DNA of 16,091 nucleotides. Source: Chloroflexota bacterium. Its GTDB lineage: Bacteria > Chloroflexota > Anaerolineae > Caldilineales > Caldilineaceae. The stretch lies in NCBI GenBank assembly GCA_003577005.1, contig QEUW01000145.1:1-16091 (forward strand). Direction: 5' to 3'. The notes under the pieces are model-generated. The model searched no databases and was not told the origin of the DNA. It saw only the letters and a list, made by a program, of their open reading frames with translations. A program made the translations under genes and the position numbers. Of the stretch, positions 6,200 through 14,110 are shown piece after piece. The number at the start of each line of letters is the position of its first letter. The stretch's first letter is position 1.

Positions 6200-8875
6200 C
6201 TACAAATGGTTTTCTATCATTTGCACAAGCCGTTTCAGGCTGAGCGGTTTGCTGATGTAATCGTTGGCGCCGGCGGCAAGCGTCCGCTCGCGGTCGCCGG
6301 GCATAGCCAGCGCGGTGAGCGCAATGATGGGGATGGTGCTGAATCGCTCATCGGCGCGCAGCAGGCGGATCGCCGTAATGCCATCCATGTCGGGCATCTG
6401 GATGTCCATGAGGATCAGGTCAGGGCGCTGAATGCGCACCATAGGCATCACATCGGCGCCGGTACGCGCCACCTCAAGCCGCACCCCCTTTGCTGTCAGA
6501 TAGTCGACCAACGTACGGATATTGGTTTCGTTATCTTCAACAATGAGAATCAGCGGGCGATTGTCGCGGGTTGTTCCCCCCACAGATGGAGCGGTTGTAT
6601 ACGGTGCGGGTACAGGCCGCTGCACCGGCGGCGCAAAGACGTTGCGCAGCGCCTGACTGAATTGATGGCGCGAGATGGGCTTAACGATGCGCTGGATGGG
6701 CGGTTCGCCTGCGCCATTTGTCACATCGGATGGCAACGTATCGGAGATCACTGAAAGGACGAGTAGAGGGATGGTGTGCGTGTCCGGGTGCTGCCGGAAC
6801 TCGGAGAGCAGGTCTATGCCCGGCCAGGCAGAGTACAGGACGTCCATGATGATCAGGTCGGGCCGGACGCGACAGGCCGCTTCGACCGGGTCCTCATCTT
6901 CGGACACAACGATGGTCTCGGCTCCTACCTCCAGCAGATAGCGCCGTATTTGTTCGACGGTGGCCGGAGAGTTGTCGATGAGCAATACGCGGCGCAACCG
7001 GGCCAGGATCGCTTCGGTCTCGCTGTTACCCTGAGCAAAGGCTGGGAATTCTGGTTTGTGCCACGGGAGCGTCACCGTAAATCGGCTGCCGCAACCGATC
7101 TCGCTGCTAACGCTGACACTCCCGCCGTGCAGTTCGGCCATCCTGTAGACCAGGGCCAGCCCCAGGCCACTCCCTTCATGGTGCCGCGCCAGCCTGCTGT
7201 CCAACTGGACAAAGGGTTGGAACAGGCGTTGGATATCGGCCTCAGCGATCCCCACTCCCGAATCCGAGACAGCAAAGCTAACCCACTCTTTTTGCGGGTC
7301 GCCCACCACATCCAGGCCGATCTTGCCCCCTTCAGGCGTAAATTTGACCGCATTGCTCAACAAATTCACCAAGATCTGTTTGAGGCGCCGTTCGTCGGCC
7401 TGTAAGATTGTGACCGCGGGGTCAGGCGTATAACAGATCTCGATCTGCTTCTTATAGGCGATCTGCCGCACCAAACCCAGGCTGGACTGGCAGAGACTCT
7501 CCACATCGACGGGTTTTGGTTCGAGGATGAGTTTGCCTGCTTCGATCTTGGACACATCTAGAATATCGTTGATGAGAGCCAGGAGATGGCGGCCACTCTC
7601 CTCGATATTGCGCAACGCACGCACCTGGCGTTCGTGTAGCGTCCCGTAGACTTGTTCCTGCAACGCTTCCGAGAGCCCCAGGATGGTGTTCAGCGGCGTG
7701 CGTAGTTCATGGCTCATATTGGCCAGAAATTCGTCTTTCATGCGGGCGGCGCGAGCCAGTTCAGCGTTTGCCCGGCGCAGGTCGGCCGTTTGCTCCTCGA
7801 CCCGCCGGGCAAGTAATGTGCGTTCTTCGGCCAGCGCTTCTTCCGCCAGCCGGCGGCGTGTAACATTGCGCAAGGTCAACAGGGCGCCGGTCCGCCGTCT
7901 GTTGCGGCTGTACAATGTGAGGTAGACCAGATCGACATAATAGACCCCTCCGTCGCAGGGCAACACTTGTTCCCACGAGGTCGAAGTGGCGCCCTGGGTA
8001 CGGCCCTGCTCATCCCAATTTGGCAGCAACCGGGCCACCGGAACCCCTAGCGCATCCTCCCGTTCGATCTCCAGCAACGTAAGCGCTGCCGGGTTGATGT
8101 CGACCACCACGTTGTTGACATCCAGGACAATCACGCCGTCGTTTAGACTTTCGACGATCTCGCTCCGGGCGGCGGGCAAAAAATCCCAGATCTCAAAACG
8201 AAAGGCATACCACGATGCCGCCGTACCGGCTGTGGCCAGCGCAAAGGGTGTCAGGTCCAGCGGATGGAAGGGGTTTAATTCCATCACATGAACAAAGTTG
8301 ACCAGCAATGGGAAGAACGCGGCTAGCCCCAGGATGGCCAATTGCCAGCGTGGTACATCCGGTGCGCGCGTGAGCATCCGCACAAAAAAGAAAGTTGCCA
8401 GGAGAATCAGGGTATAGGAGTAACCTGTATGCACCCAAAAAAAGGCTCCCCGTTCAAACGCAAGCTCGGGCATCTCGCCGGTCAGTGTGACGCCTTGCCA
8501 CAAAAGCTGGTGGAGGTGGTCGTTGGTCCAGGTTAAACCAACGAAGATCACTGGCTCGATGGCCAGCGCCCACGGGAGCCAACGCGGAGCTTGTTTGATA
8601 CCCCTGTCAAACTGGTACAAAAAAAGTGCCCAGGGCCCAGGCACAAACACCAACGTAGTATAGACCAGTTTGTGCCACAAGAGTTTGAGCGCAAACTCGG
8701 CCGACATGATCTCGAGTGCATAAAAGAGCGACCAGGAGGCCAGACCCACCGAGGTGAAGAGAAAGGCAACGACTCCAGGCTCGCCGCGCCGACTCCAGGC
8801 ATAGATCGCCAGCGCAAAAGTAATAGCCGAGCCTATCAGCAGTGGAACCGCTAGAAAGGGGGCATACGGATGCAT
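6200..8875 (-). CDS. membrane hybrid histidine kinase (7TM sensor, PAS, kinase, two receivers)
   Basis: 891 residues from the ATG at 8873-8875. Order: a seven-helix sensor of the HisKA_7TM type (about 5-230), a PAS domain (236-340), a coiled linker, HisKA with phosphoacceptor H389 in 'SHELRTPLN', HATPase with LLSNAVKF (505-512), D538 in 'SDSGVGI' and GSGLGLAL (568-575), then two receivers. Receiver 1 (about 629-750) has phosphoacceptor D678 but only one acidic residue in 'LIDNS', where two are usual. Receiver 2 (about 774-891) is canonical, with 'VEDN' and D823 in 'LMDIQMPDMDG'. A GTG at 8932 would add 19 residues, but the promoter at 8946-8974 would start RNA only about 7 bases before it, so the ATG is preferred. 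No output domain is present: signals would pass to a separate protein. It converges on the muramidase gene with a 35 bp gap. Confidence 0.92.
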   Translation of the reverse strand: MHPYAPFLAVPLLIGSAITFALAIYAWSRRGEPGVVAFLFTSVGLASWSLFYALEIMSAEFALKLLWHKLVYTTLVFVPGPWALFLYQFDRGIKQAPRWLPWALAIEPVIFVGLTWTNDHLHQLLWQGVTLTGEMPELAFERGAFFWVHTGYSYTLILLATFFFVRMLTRAPDVPRWQLAILGLAAFFPLLVNFVHVMELNPFHPLDLTPFALATAGTAASWYAFRFEIWDFLPAARSEIVESLNDGVIVLDVNNVVVDINPAALTLLEIEREDALGVPVARLLPNWDEQGRTQGATSTSWEQVLPCDGGVYYVDLVYLTLYSRNRRRTGALLTLRNVTRRRLAEEALAEERTLLARRVEEQTADLRRANAELARAARMKDEFLANMSHELRTPLNTILGLSEALQEQVYGTLHERQVRALRNIEESGRHLLALINDILDVSKIEAGKLILEPKPVDVESLCQSSLGLVRQIAYKKQIEICYTPDPAVTILQADERRLKQILVNLLSNAVKFTPEGGKIGLDVVGDPQKEWVSFAVSDSGVGIAEADIQRLFQPFVQLDSRLARHHEGSGLGLALVYRMAELHGGSVSVSSEIGCGSRFTVTLPWHKPEFPAFAQGNSETEAILARLRRVLLIDNSPATVEQIRRYLLEVGAETIVVSEDEDPVEAACRVRPDLIIMDVLYSAWPGIDLLSEFRQHPDTHTIPLLVLSVISDTLPSDVTNGAGEPPIQRIVKPISRHQFSQALRNVFAPPVQRPVPAPYTTAPSVGGTTRDNRPLILIVEDNETNIRTLVDYLTAKGVRLEVARTGADVMPMVRIQRPDLILMDIQMPDMDGITAIRLLRADERFSTIPIIALTALAMPGDRERTLAAGANDYISKPLSLKRLVQMIENHL

Positions 8876-8945
8876 AGTTATGCTCAGTTGATCTTGAGTG
8901 GCGCCGGTGCGGTAGCGTCTCCGGTCACACACGGGTGTAACTTAC

Positions 8946-8974
8946 AGTCTATCCCGGTCGGCGTAAGTTGTCAA
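8946..8974 (-). promoter_or_regulatory. promoter of the hybrid histidine kinase
   Basis: On the - strand, TTGACA (8974-8969) is a perfect -35 box. It is followed after exactly 17 bp by TAGACT (8951-8946), which matches the -10 consensus at four of six positions. The leader to ATG 8875 would be about 64 bases. Confidence 0.7.
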
Positions 8975-8983
8975 TAATACCGT

Positions 8984-9004
8984 CAGAAAAGCCTCGCTTT
9001 CCTG
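8984..9004. promoter_or_regulatory. dyad between two divergent promoters, possible shared operator
   Basis: CAGAAAAGC (8984-8992) and GCTTTCCTG (8996-9004) are inverted repeats with one mismatch around CTC. The site lies 10 bp beyond each -35 box, of the kinase gene on the left and of sufE on the right, the natural place for a regulator acting on both. Evidence is symmetry and position only. Confidence 0.4.
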
Positions 9005-9013
9005 CCTTGCGGT

Positions 9014-9042
9014 TTGACGAAGCGCGCGCTCTGTTTTAGGAT
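9014..9042 (+). promoter_or_regulatory. promoter of the sufE-aminotransferase-TerC run
   Basis: TTGACG (9014-9019), 17 bp, then TAGGAT (9037-9042). The -35 matches five of six and the -10 four of six consensus positions. Transcription would begin near 9049, giving a leader of about 45 bases to the sufE ATG. It is divergent from the kinase promoter. Confidence 0.6.
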
Positions 9043-9055
9043 TGGGCCAACATAT

Positions 9056-9068
9056 GCACAGGTTGTGC
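9056..9068. promoter_or_regulatory. palindrome GCACA-N3-TGTGC in the sufE leader
   Basis: A perfect five-base inverted repeat spaced by GGT lies just after the inferred transcription start of sufE and about 25 bp before its ATG. It may be an operator or a small leader hairpin. A link to iron-sulfur regulation is tempting but not shown. Confidence 0.3.
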
Positions 9069-9093
9069 CACCTCTGTGACCAGGGAAATACTT

Positions 9094-9558
9094 ATGTCTA
9101 CCGAACTGTCTCCAGAAGAAAAAATTGAACGCTGCCCACCGGCTTTGCAACAGATCATCCGCGACTTTCGCGACGCCGAAGCGCGCGAACGGCTTGACTA
9201 TTTGCTCGAATACGCCATGGATTTGCCTGACCTGCCCCCCCGCCTCCACAGCCACCGCGAGCAGATGGAGCAGGTGCATGAATGCCAGACACCGGTCTTT
9301 CTTCATACAGAGCGCGAAAACGGCCACGTCGCCTTTTTTCTTGATATCCCGAGGGAGTCGCCAACAGTGCGCGGCTATGCCGGCATTCTCGTTGCCGGTT
9401 TTGACCAGGCCACACCAGAAGAAGTGCTCAACACGCCCGACGACATCTATTATCTACTAGGACTACAAGAAGTGATCACACCGCAACGCCTACGCGGGCT
9501 GCACGCCCTGCTTTCGTATATGAAACGACAGGTGCAGCAGTTGGAGGGTGAAGAATAG
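9094..9558 (+). CDS. sufE: SufE-type sulfur-acceptor protein for Fe-S cluster assembly
   Basis: 154 residues, close to the usual 140-150. SufE accepts persulfide sulfur from the cysteine desulfurase SufS and stimulates it during cytoplasmic Fe-S cluster building. The start is ATG 9094, with AGGGA eight bases upstream; a GTG at 9076 would add six residues. The conserved acceptor Cys is C64. It sits in 'VHECQTPVF', where the family usually reads G-C-Q-S-x-V-W, so the Gly before the Cys is Glu and the Ser after Gln is Thr. The C-terminal half ('[19 protein letters not shown]', then '[19 protein letters not shown]') is a standard SufE pattern. SufS and the SufBCD scaffold are not in the window. 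The stop codon is the first three bases of a 7-bp repeat tract. Confidence 0.88.
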   Translation: MSTELSPEEKIERCPPALQQIIRDFRDAEARERLDYLLEYAMDLPDLPPRLHSHREQMEQVHECQTPVFLHTERENGHVAFFLDIPRESPTVRGYAGILVAGFDQATPEEVLNTPDDIYYLLGLQEVITPQRLRGLHALLSYMKRQVQQLEGEE

Positions 9559-9611
9559 ACGATAGACGATGGTCCATTGCCTATCACCCATGGTCCACCG
9601 TTCACCGTCCC
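9556..9611. repeat. degenerate heptanucleotide tandem repeat, eight units
   Basis: Read in sevens the tract is TAGACGA, TAGACGA, TGGTCCA, TTGCCTA, TCACCCA, TGGTCCA, CCGTTCA, CCGTCCC. Units 1 and 2 are identical and so are units 3 and 6; the rest share the T-x-G-x-C-x-A skeleton. It fills nearly all of the space between sufE and the aminotransferase, and the first unit supplies the sufE stop. Intergenic 7-bp repeats of this general look occur in filamentous cyanobacteria and some Chloroflexota. Confidence 0.75.
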
Positions 9612-9626
9612 ACACTGGAGACAGAG

Positions 9627-10793
9627 ATGCGCCCCGCTACACGAACTGCCGAGTTTGGCGAGTCTACCATCCGTGAGATGACCCGGTTGGCGTACCAACA
9701 TGGTGCCATCAACTTGAGCCAGGGCTACCCTGATTTTGACCCGCCAGCGGTGATGCTCCAGGCCGCGGCGGATGCGCTGCTGCGTGGGGCCAACCAGTAT
9801 TCGATCACATGGGGAGATCCGGCACTGCGCCAAAAGCTGGCGGCTATCTATACACAGCAACTCGGCTGGGAGGTGGACCCCGACCTCCACATCACGGTCA
9901 CGTGCGGCGTCACCGAAGGGATCGCGGCGGCGCAGATGGCGGTGCTCAACCCCGGCGATGAGATCCTCATCCTCGAACCGGCGCATGAGAACTTCCGGCC
10001 CGCTGCGCTCATGGTCGGTGCGGTGCCTCTGGCTGTCCCGCTCGAAGCGCCGGCCTACCGGCTCGACCCTGAACGGATCACCACCACCATCACCCCGCGC
10101 ACACGCGCGCTGCTGCTCAACACGCCCCATAACCCCACCGGTCGCGTCTTCGATGAAGAAGAGTTGGATGCGGTGGTCAAACTGGTGCTCGACTACGACC
10201 TGATTCTGATCACCGATGAGATCTACGACCGTATTCTGTACGATGGTCGCCGCCACCGCTCACCCGGCGGTTTGGAGCCACTGCGCGAGCGCACCATCAC
10301 CGTAGGCGGGCTGGGCAAATCGTTCGCCGTCACCGGCTGGCGGCTGGGCTATATCATCGCCCCGGATGCGGTTTCCACGGCGATCCGCAAGATCCACGAC
10401 TATATGACCATCTGCGCGCCTACGCCCCTTCAGGCTGCGGCCGCGGTTGCGCTCGACCTGCCGGCCAGCTATTTCGACGAGATGGCTGCCAGCTATCATC
10501 AGCGCCGCGACATCATGATGAGCACGCTCGAGGAATTGGGCTTCCAGGCCACGCTGCCCGAAGGCGCCTATTACACGATGGCTGACTATACGCAGATGGA
10601 CATCCCCCAGGCGCGGTGGGATTCGACCCGCTTTGCCCACTGGATGACGAGGGAGATCGGCGTTGCGGTTGTGCCGGGCACCAGTTTCTATTCGTTGCCC
10701 GGCTACGGACAACACAGCGTCCGCTTCGCCTTCCCCAAAAAGACTGCCACTTTGCGAGAGGCCGCCGAACGCATGATGAAGATGAATGCGTAG
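9627..10793 (+). CDS. class I/II PLP-dependent aminotransferase
   Basis: 388 residues, the normal length for fold-type I aminotransferases of the aspartate / kynurenine / methionine-related subgroup (Iγ-like). It moves an amino group between an amino acid and a 2-oxo acid using pyridoxal phosphate in the cytoplasm. Visible signatures: INLSQGYPDF (28-37), HNPTG (168-172) with the conserved Asn and Pro, TDEIYD (196-201) with the PLP-contacting Asp197 and Tyr200, the Schiff-base lysine K231 in 'GGLGKSFAVTGWRLGY', and R367 in 'VRFAFPKK', the usual substrate-carboxylate Arg. The ATG follows GGAGACAGAG, a reasonable ribosome binding site. The amino-acid substrate cannot be named. It lies 68 bp after sufE across the heptad repeats, and 49 bp before the TerC gene on the same strand. 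Confidence 0.92.
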   Translation: MRPATRTAEFGESTIREMTRLAYQHGAINLSQGYPDFDPPAVMLQAAADALLRGANQYSITWGDPALRQKLAAIYTQQLGWEVDPDLHITVTCGVTEGIAAAQMAVLNPGDEILILEPAHENFRPAALMVGAVPLAVPLEAPAYRLDPERITTTITPRTRALLLNTPHNPTGRVFDEEELDAVVKLVLDYDLILITDEIYDRILYDGRRHRSPGGLEPLRERTITVGGLGKSFAVTGWRLGYIIAPDAVSTAIRKIHDYMTICAPTPLQAAAAVALDLPASYFDEMAASYHQRRDIMMSTLEELGFQATLPEGAYYTMADYTQMDIPQARWDSTRFAHWMTREIGVAVVPGTSFYSLPGYGQHSVRFAFPKKTATLREAAERMMKMNA

Positions 10794-10842
10794 CGCAGCT
10801 TGAAAATCCACAACTGAATCGGTTCTTCATCCGAGGACACCT

Positions 10843-11682
10843 ATGTTTGACTTTACTGCGCAGGACTTTGTTGCCTTGCTTTCGCTGACCGCACTGGAAA
10901 TCGTGCTAGGCATCGACAACGTGATCTTTATTGCCATCCTGGCCGCCAAACTGCCGCTGGAGCAGCAAGCGCGGGCGCGCACGGTTGGCATTGCGTTGGC
11001 GGTGATCACCCGTGTTCTATTGCTGCTTAGCATTGCGTGGATCATGGGGTTGACCGCCCCGCTCCTTACGATCCTGACCAACCCAATCAGCGGGCGCGAC
11101 CTGATCTTGCTGGCCGGCGGGCTCTTTTTGATCGGGAAGAGCACCTTTGAAATCCACGAGAAGATCGAAGCCGCCGAGCACACGCGCGTTGCTCCCGCCC
11201 TGGCTACGTTTACCAGCGTTGTCTTTCAGATCATCGTGATTGATATCGTCTTCTCACTCGACTCGGTGATTACGGCTGTGGGCATTTCTGGCAATCTCAT
11301 GGTCATGATCCCGGCCATCATCGTTGCGGCGGCGTTGATGCTCTTCTCGGCCGGCGCCATCAGCCGCTTTGTCGAGCGCCACCCCACGATGAAGATGCTC
11401 GCCCTGGCCTTTCTCATCGCCATCGGTGTCTTGCTGGTCTTTGAGGGCTGGAACCCAGAAGCCGCCCACGATCTCCACCTGCGCAACTATATCTACTTTG
11501 CCATGGCTTTCTCGCTCACTGTCGAGTTGCTCAACATGCGGTTGCGGGGCAAAGCTGAACCGGTGCATCTTCACAACCGGCCATCGCTGGCAGAAGCGAC
11601 GGCGGCCCCGGCAACTGTTTCTGCCGGGGCGACAGCGCCGCCAGCCCAGCGCCGCAGCCCCAAACGTCGCAATCGACGTTGA
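10843..11682 (+). CDS. TerC-family integral membrane protein
   Basis: 279 residues with about seven membrane helices. TerC proteins belong to the LysE-related group; characterised members act in Mn2+ efflux or in metal loading of exported enzymes, and others are linked to tellurium resistance. The two acidic signatures are present: ALEIVLGIDNVIFI (17-30; E19, D25) and DIVFSLDSVITAVG (134-147; D134, D140). The C-terminal 45 residues after 'LNMRLRGK' are low-complexity (Ala/Pro/Thr) and end in a very basic stretch, 'RRSPKRRNRR', probably cytosolic. ATG is preceded by GAGGA seven bases upstream. Likely read from the same transcript as the aminotransferase. No ter cluster is nearby, so a general metal role is more likely than a tellurium island. 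Confidence 0.9.
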   Translation: MFDFTAQDFVALLSLTALEIVLGIDNVIFIAILAAKLPLEQQARARTVGIALAVITRVLLLLSIAWIMGLTAPLLTILTNPISGRDLILLAGGLFLIGKSTFEIHEKIEAAEHTRVAPALATFTSVVFQIIVIDIVFSLDSVITAVGISGNLMVMIPAIIVAAALMLFSAGAISRFVERHPTMKMLALAFLIAIGVLLVFEGWNPEAAHDLHLRNYIYFAMAFSLTVELLNMRLRGKAEPVHLHNRPSLAEATAAPATVSAGATAPPAQRRSPKRRNRR

Positions 11683-11692
11683 GAAGCAACTT

Positions 11693-12187
11693 TCACAGGT
11701 CGAGTTCGTCGAGCGTCACCAGCCCCTGTTTGAGTGCATAGAGCGCCGCCTGGGTGCGGTGGGCGAGGTGCAATTTAGTGAGGATGTTACCCACATGGGT
11801 TTTGACCGTCTCTTCGCTGATGGTGAGGCGGTCGGCGATGGCGCGGTTGGTGTGGCCGTGCGCCAGCAGGCGGAGGACGGCCCTCTCGCGTGGGGTCAAT
11901 TCAGTCCGGGCATCGCTGCTGCGCAACAGCTCCTGGAGCACCGAGCCAGCCACTGCCGGGTCGAGCGCCGACTGGCCCCGCGCCGCGCTGCGCACGGCGG
12001 CCAGCAGTTCCTCCGGCGCAGCATCCTTGCGCACATAGCCCAGCGCACCGACGCGCAGCGCTGCAATGACACGCGCCTCGTCGGTGAAGGCGGTCAGCAC
12101 AACCACCTGGGTCTGTGGCGACCGCAGGCGGAGATGGCGGGTCGCTTCGATGCCGCCCGGCATGAGCACATCCATCAGGACGACTCT
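11693..12187 (-). pseudogene. LuxR/NarL-type response regulator lacking the first part of its receiver
   Basis: The frame encodes SRVVLMDVLMPGG and continues to a normal end of 160 residues after the ATG at 12175. It has the second half of a receiver ('VVVLTAFTD', then 'GALGYVRKDA' with the conserved Lys) and a complete LuxR HTH ('LTPRERAVLRLLAHG', 'ISEETVKTHVGNILTKL'). The phosphoacceptor Asp (second residue after that ATG) is kept, but the roughly 50 residues before it, including the acidic pocket and first helix, are absent. The frame upstream encodes nothing receiver-like, and the other two - frames do not either. Such proteins normally bind promoters as phosphorylation-controlled dimers; this one could at best be a constitutive DNA-binding fragment. 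No ribosome binding site precedes ATG 12175. Its stop lies 10 bp from that of the TerC gene. Confidence 0.82.
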
Positions 12188-13287
12188 ACTCCTGGGGCTT
12201 TCTTGGTGTGCCCGCGCTCGCCGACCGGATCGACTAGTGGCGCGCCGCGGTGGCCGAGCATTGGGCCGACCCCGTCCGCACTACCCAGACGCTGGTGCAT
12301 CTGCCCGCCGCCGCTCGCACCGCGCTGAGCCGCCTGCTCGCGCTGGGCGCTGCGCCCCTCAGCCTGATTGTCGGCGAGTATGGGGCGCTCCGTCTGCACC
12401 GGCCCCGCCGCGAGCCCCCCTCGGTCACCGAACTGCTCTATGAACGGGGTCTCCTCTGTCCTGCTGACAATCGCTCCTGGTCACGCACCACCCGGCTGGG
12501 TATCCCGGGTGACCTCATCCCCCGCTTACAGCCGCACTTGCCGGGTGACCCCATCCCCTCGTTGCCGCCTTCCGCCGGCCAACCTGAGGTGCCGTTTGCG
12601 TTGCTGCATGACATTAGCCGTCTCCTCATCCTCTGCCTCGCGCCAGGGGTCTGCCAGCAGCCAGCGGCGCGCTGGCTCAAACCCACTGCGCTACAACAAC
12701 TTAACCAGCAGTTGCGCCAGCCCCTCGCACTGTCGCCTCGCTCCACGCACAAGCAGACCCCCTATCTGCGCCGGCTCATGTTGCTGGCCGTGGCTGCCGA
12801 GCTGCTCCACCAGGGCGAGGTGACCCCTGCCGGCTGGTGCTGGCTGGCTGAATCACCTGTAGCCCAGTGGCGTACACTTGTCTACGCCTGGCGCGATGCT
12901 GACTTCACCCTGCGCCGCTCGTATCAGAGTGATGATGAGCCGCCCACCCCTCCAGTTCCCTGGCCGCCCACCCTCTGGCGCTATCTGGCTCGCCAGCCGG
13001 CAGCCTTTACCTCCGCCACCCTCACCGATGCGCTCATCGGGCAAGAAACTGGCCTCAACACTTTCTTTGCAGTCCATTTTGAGTCGCTTGCCCAGGTGGA
13101 CCAGGCGGTAGAACACGCCTGCGCCTGGTTGCGCCTATTGGGGGTTGTGGAAACCGTTGTTCCGGTCGCCGCTGATAGAGAGAAAGACGCCTTCTCGTCC
13201 TGGCGCCGACGGGCGGTCACTCCCTTCTGCATAGCCCCACGGGTGGCGCAGACTTGCATCGATTTGTTGAGATTCGCACAAGCTGCT
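12187..13287 (+). pseudogene. remnant resembling helicase-associated winged-helix proteins of Chloroflexota
   Basis: The frame reads LYSWGFLGVPALADRID, a TAG stop (12235-12237), then WRAAVAEHWADPVRTT and about 330 further codons of protein-like sequence. The passage around 'LPAAARTALSRLLALGAAP' and 'SVTELLYERGLL' recalls the N-terminal helical / winged-helix repeats of XPB-helicase-associated proteins; I hold this only loosely. The N-terminus is missing at a break shared with the response regulator, and the first part is cut off by the nonsense codon. From GTG 12250 the frame stays open to 14070, but past roughly 13220 it is only the antisense of cas6, so the true C-terminus was probably also lost or lies near 13200-13287. 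The exact ends are uncertain. Confidence 0.5.
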
Positions 13288-14100
13288 CTAGCGTACACGC
13301 CGGCACTGCCCCATGCCCGTCGCGGTCTGCACGCCCACGCCGCTGTAGAGGGCAAAGTCGGCCAGCATCTGCAGCACAGCGAGCCAGTAGCGGTCGCCGC
13401 CGACCGCTACATAGGTGGCCTGACCCACGCCGCCGATACGCAGGGCGTTGTTCTTTTGCTCCACTACGCGGCTCTCCAGCCGGTAGCGGCTGAGCGCCAC
13501 CATTTCCTCGCAAAAACGACGCATCTCCGGACTGAGCGTCACTGGGCTAAAGGCGTTCCACCGTTCCACCAGGCTGCCAAAGACGAGATTGGGCATGGGC
13601 ACGGGCACGGTGAGCCCGGCAGACTTGAAGGCCGTGGGGCTGGCAAATTCCAACTTGACCTGGCGGGGTGGGCGTTCTCCGTGCAGCAGTTGGGCGGCGG
13701 CCAGTTCTTCGTAGGTGGTGGAGCCGCTCCAAGGGTCTTGCGCCCGGTCGCAGATGGCGGTCTCCACGGTGAAGGGATGGCCGTGCAGGGTCCAGATTGC
13801 GGGTCGGTCCTCCACCAGGGCGCTATGCAGCCCCTGGCTGATGCCGGCGCTGAGTCCAGTCATACGCACGGTGTAGCGCTCACCCGTGCGAATCGTCACG
13901 CTCTCGCGGTGGCAGGCGCCGCCCCACAGGCCGGAGCAGGTCAGCGGCTTGGGGCCATCACCCGCGTGGATGGCGGCGGCCAGCGCGGCATCGACCTGCC
14001 CCAGACGCTTGAGCGTTTCGGCATAGTTGGCGCGGCCCAGGTGCGCAGGCAGGATGGCGTCGGCTTCTGAGATGAGAGTGAGGAGGATGGAGGTCAGCAT
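13288..14100 (-). CDS. cas6: Cas6 CRISPR RNA-processing endoribonuclease
   Basis: 270 residues, normal for Cas6 of type I and III systems, which cuts repeat RNA to give guide RNAs. The N-terminus ([20 protein letters not shown]) is the first strand and helix of the ferredoxin-like fold, and H45 in 'AAIHAGDG' is placed as the candidate catalytic His. Further typical segments are 'YTVRMTGLS' (76-84), '[13 protein letters not shown]' (150-162), '[11 protein letters not shown]' (174-184), and the C-terminal glycine-rich loop '[18 protein letters not shown]' (252-269) that marks the family. The start is the ATG at 14100; no good ribosome binding site precedes it. It starts 10 bp after the end of the CARF remnant and may rely on translation from upstream. 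No frameshift or stop is seen, so the gene looks functional. No repeat array lies in the window. Confidence 0.92.
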   Translation of the reverse strand: MLTSILLTLISEADAILPAHLGRANYAETLKRLGQVDAALAAAIHAGDGPKPLTCSGLWGGACHRESVTIRTGERYTVRMTGLSAGISQGLHSALVEDRPAIWTLHGHPFTVETAICDRAQDPWSGSTTYEELAAAQLLHGERPPRQVKLEFASPTAFKSAGLTVPVPMPNLVFGSLVERWNAFSPVTLSPEMRRFCEEMVALSRYRLESRVVEQKNNALRIGGVGQATYVAVGGDRYWLAVLQMLADFALYSGVGVQTATGMGQCRRVR

Positions 14101-14110
14101 GGGTCATTGT

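Noticed and set aside
9450..10256. 268-residue open frame on the - strand
   Set aside because: Antisense of sufE end and the aminotransferase; His/Arg-rich, no recognisable motif.
11606..11633. CCCCGGCA/TGCCGGGG stem in the TerC gene as a terminator or attenuator
   Set aside because: It lies inside the coding sequence of the Ala/Pro-rich tail and has no T-run; GC-rich low-complexity codons explain it.
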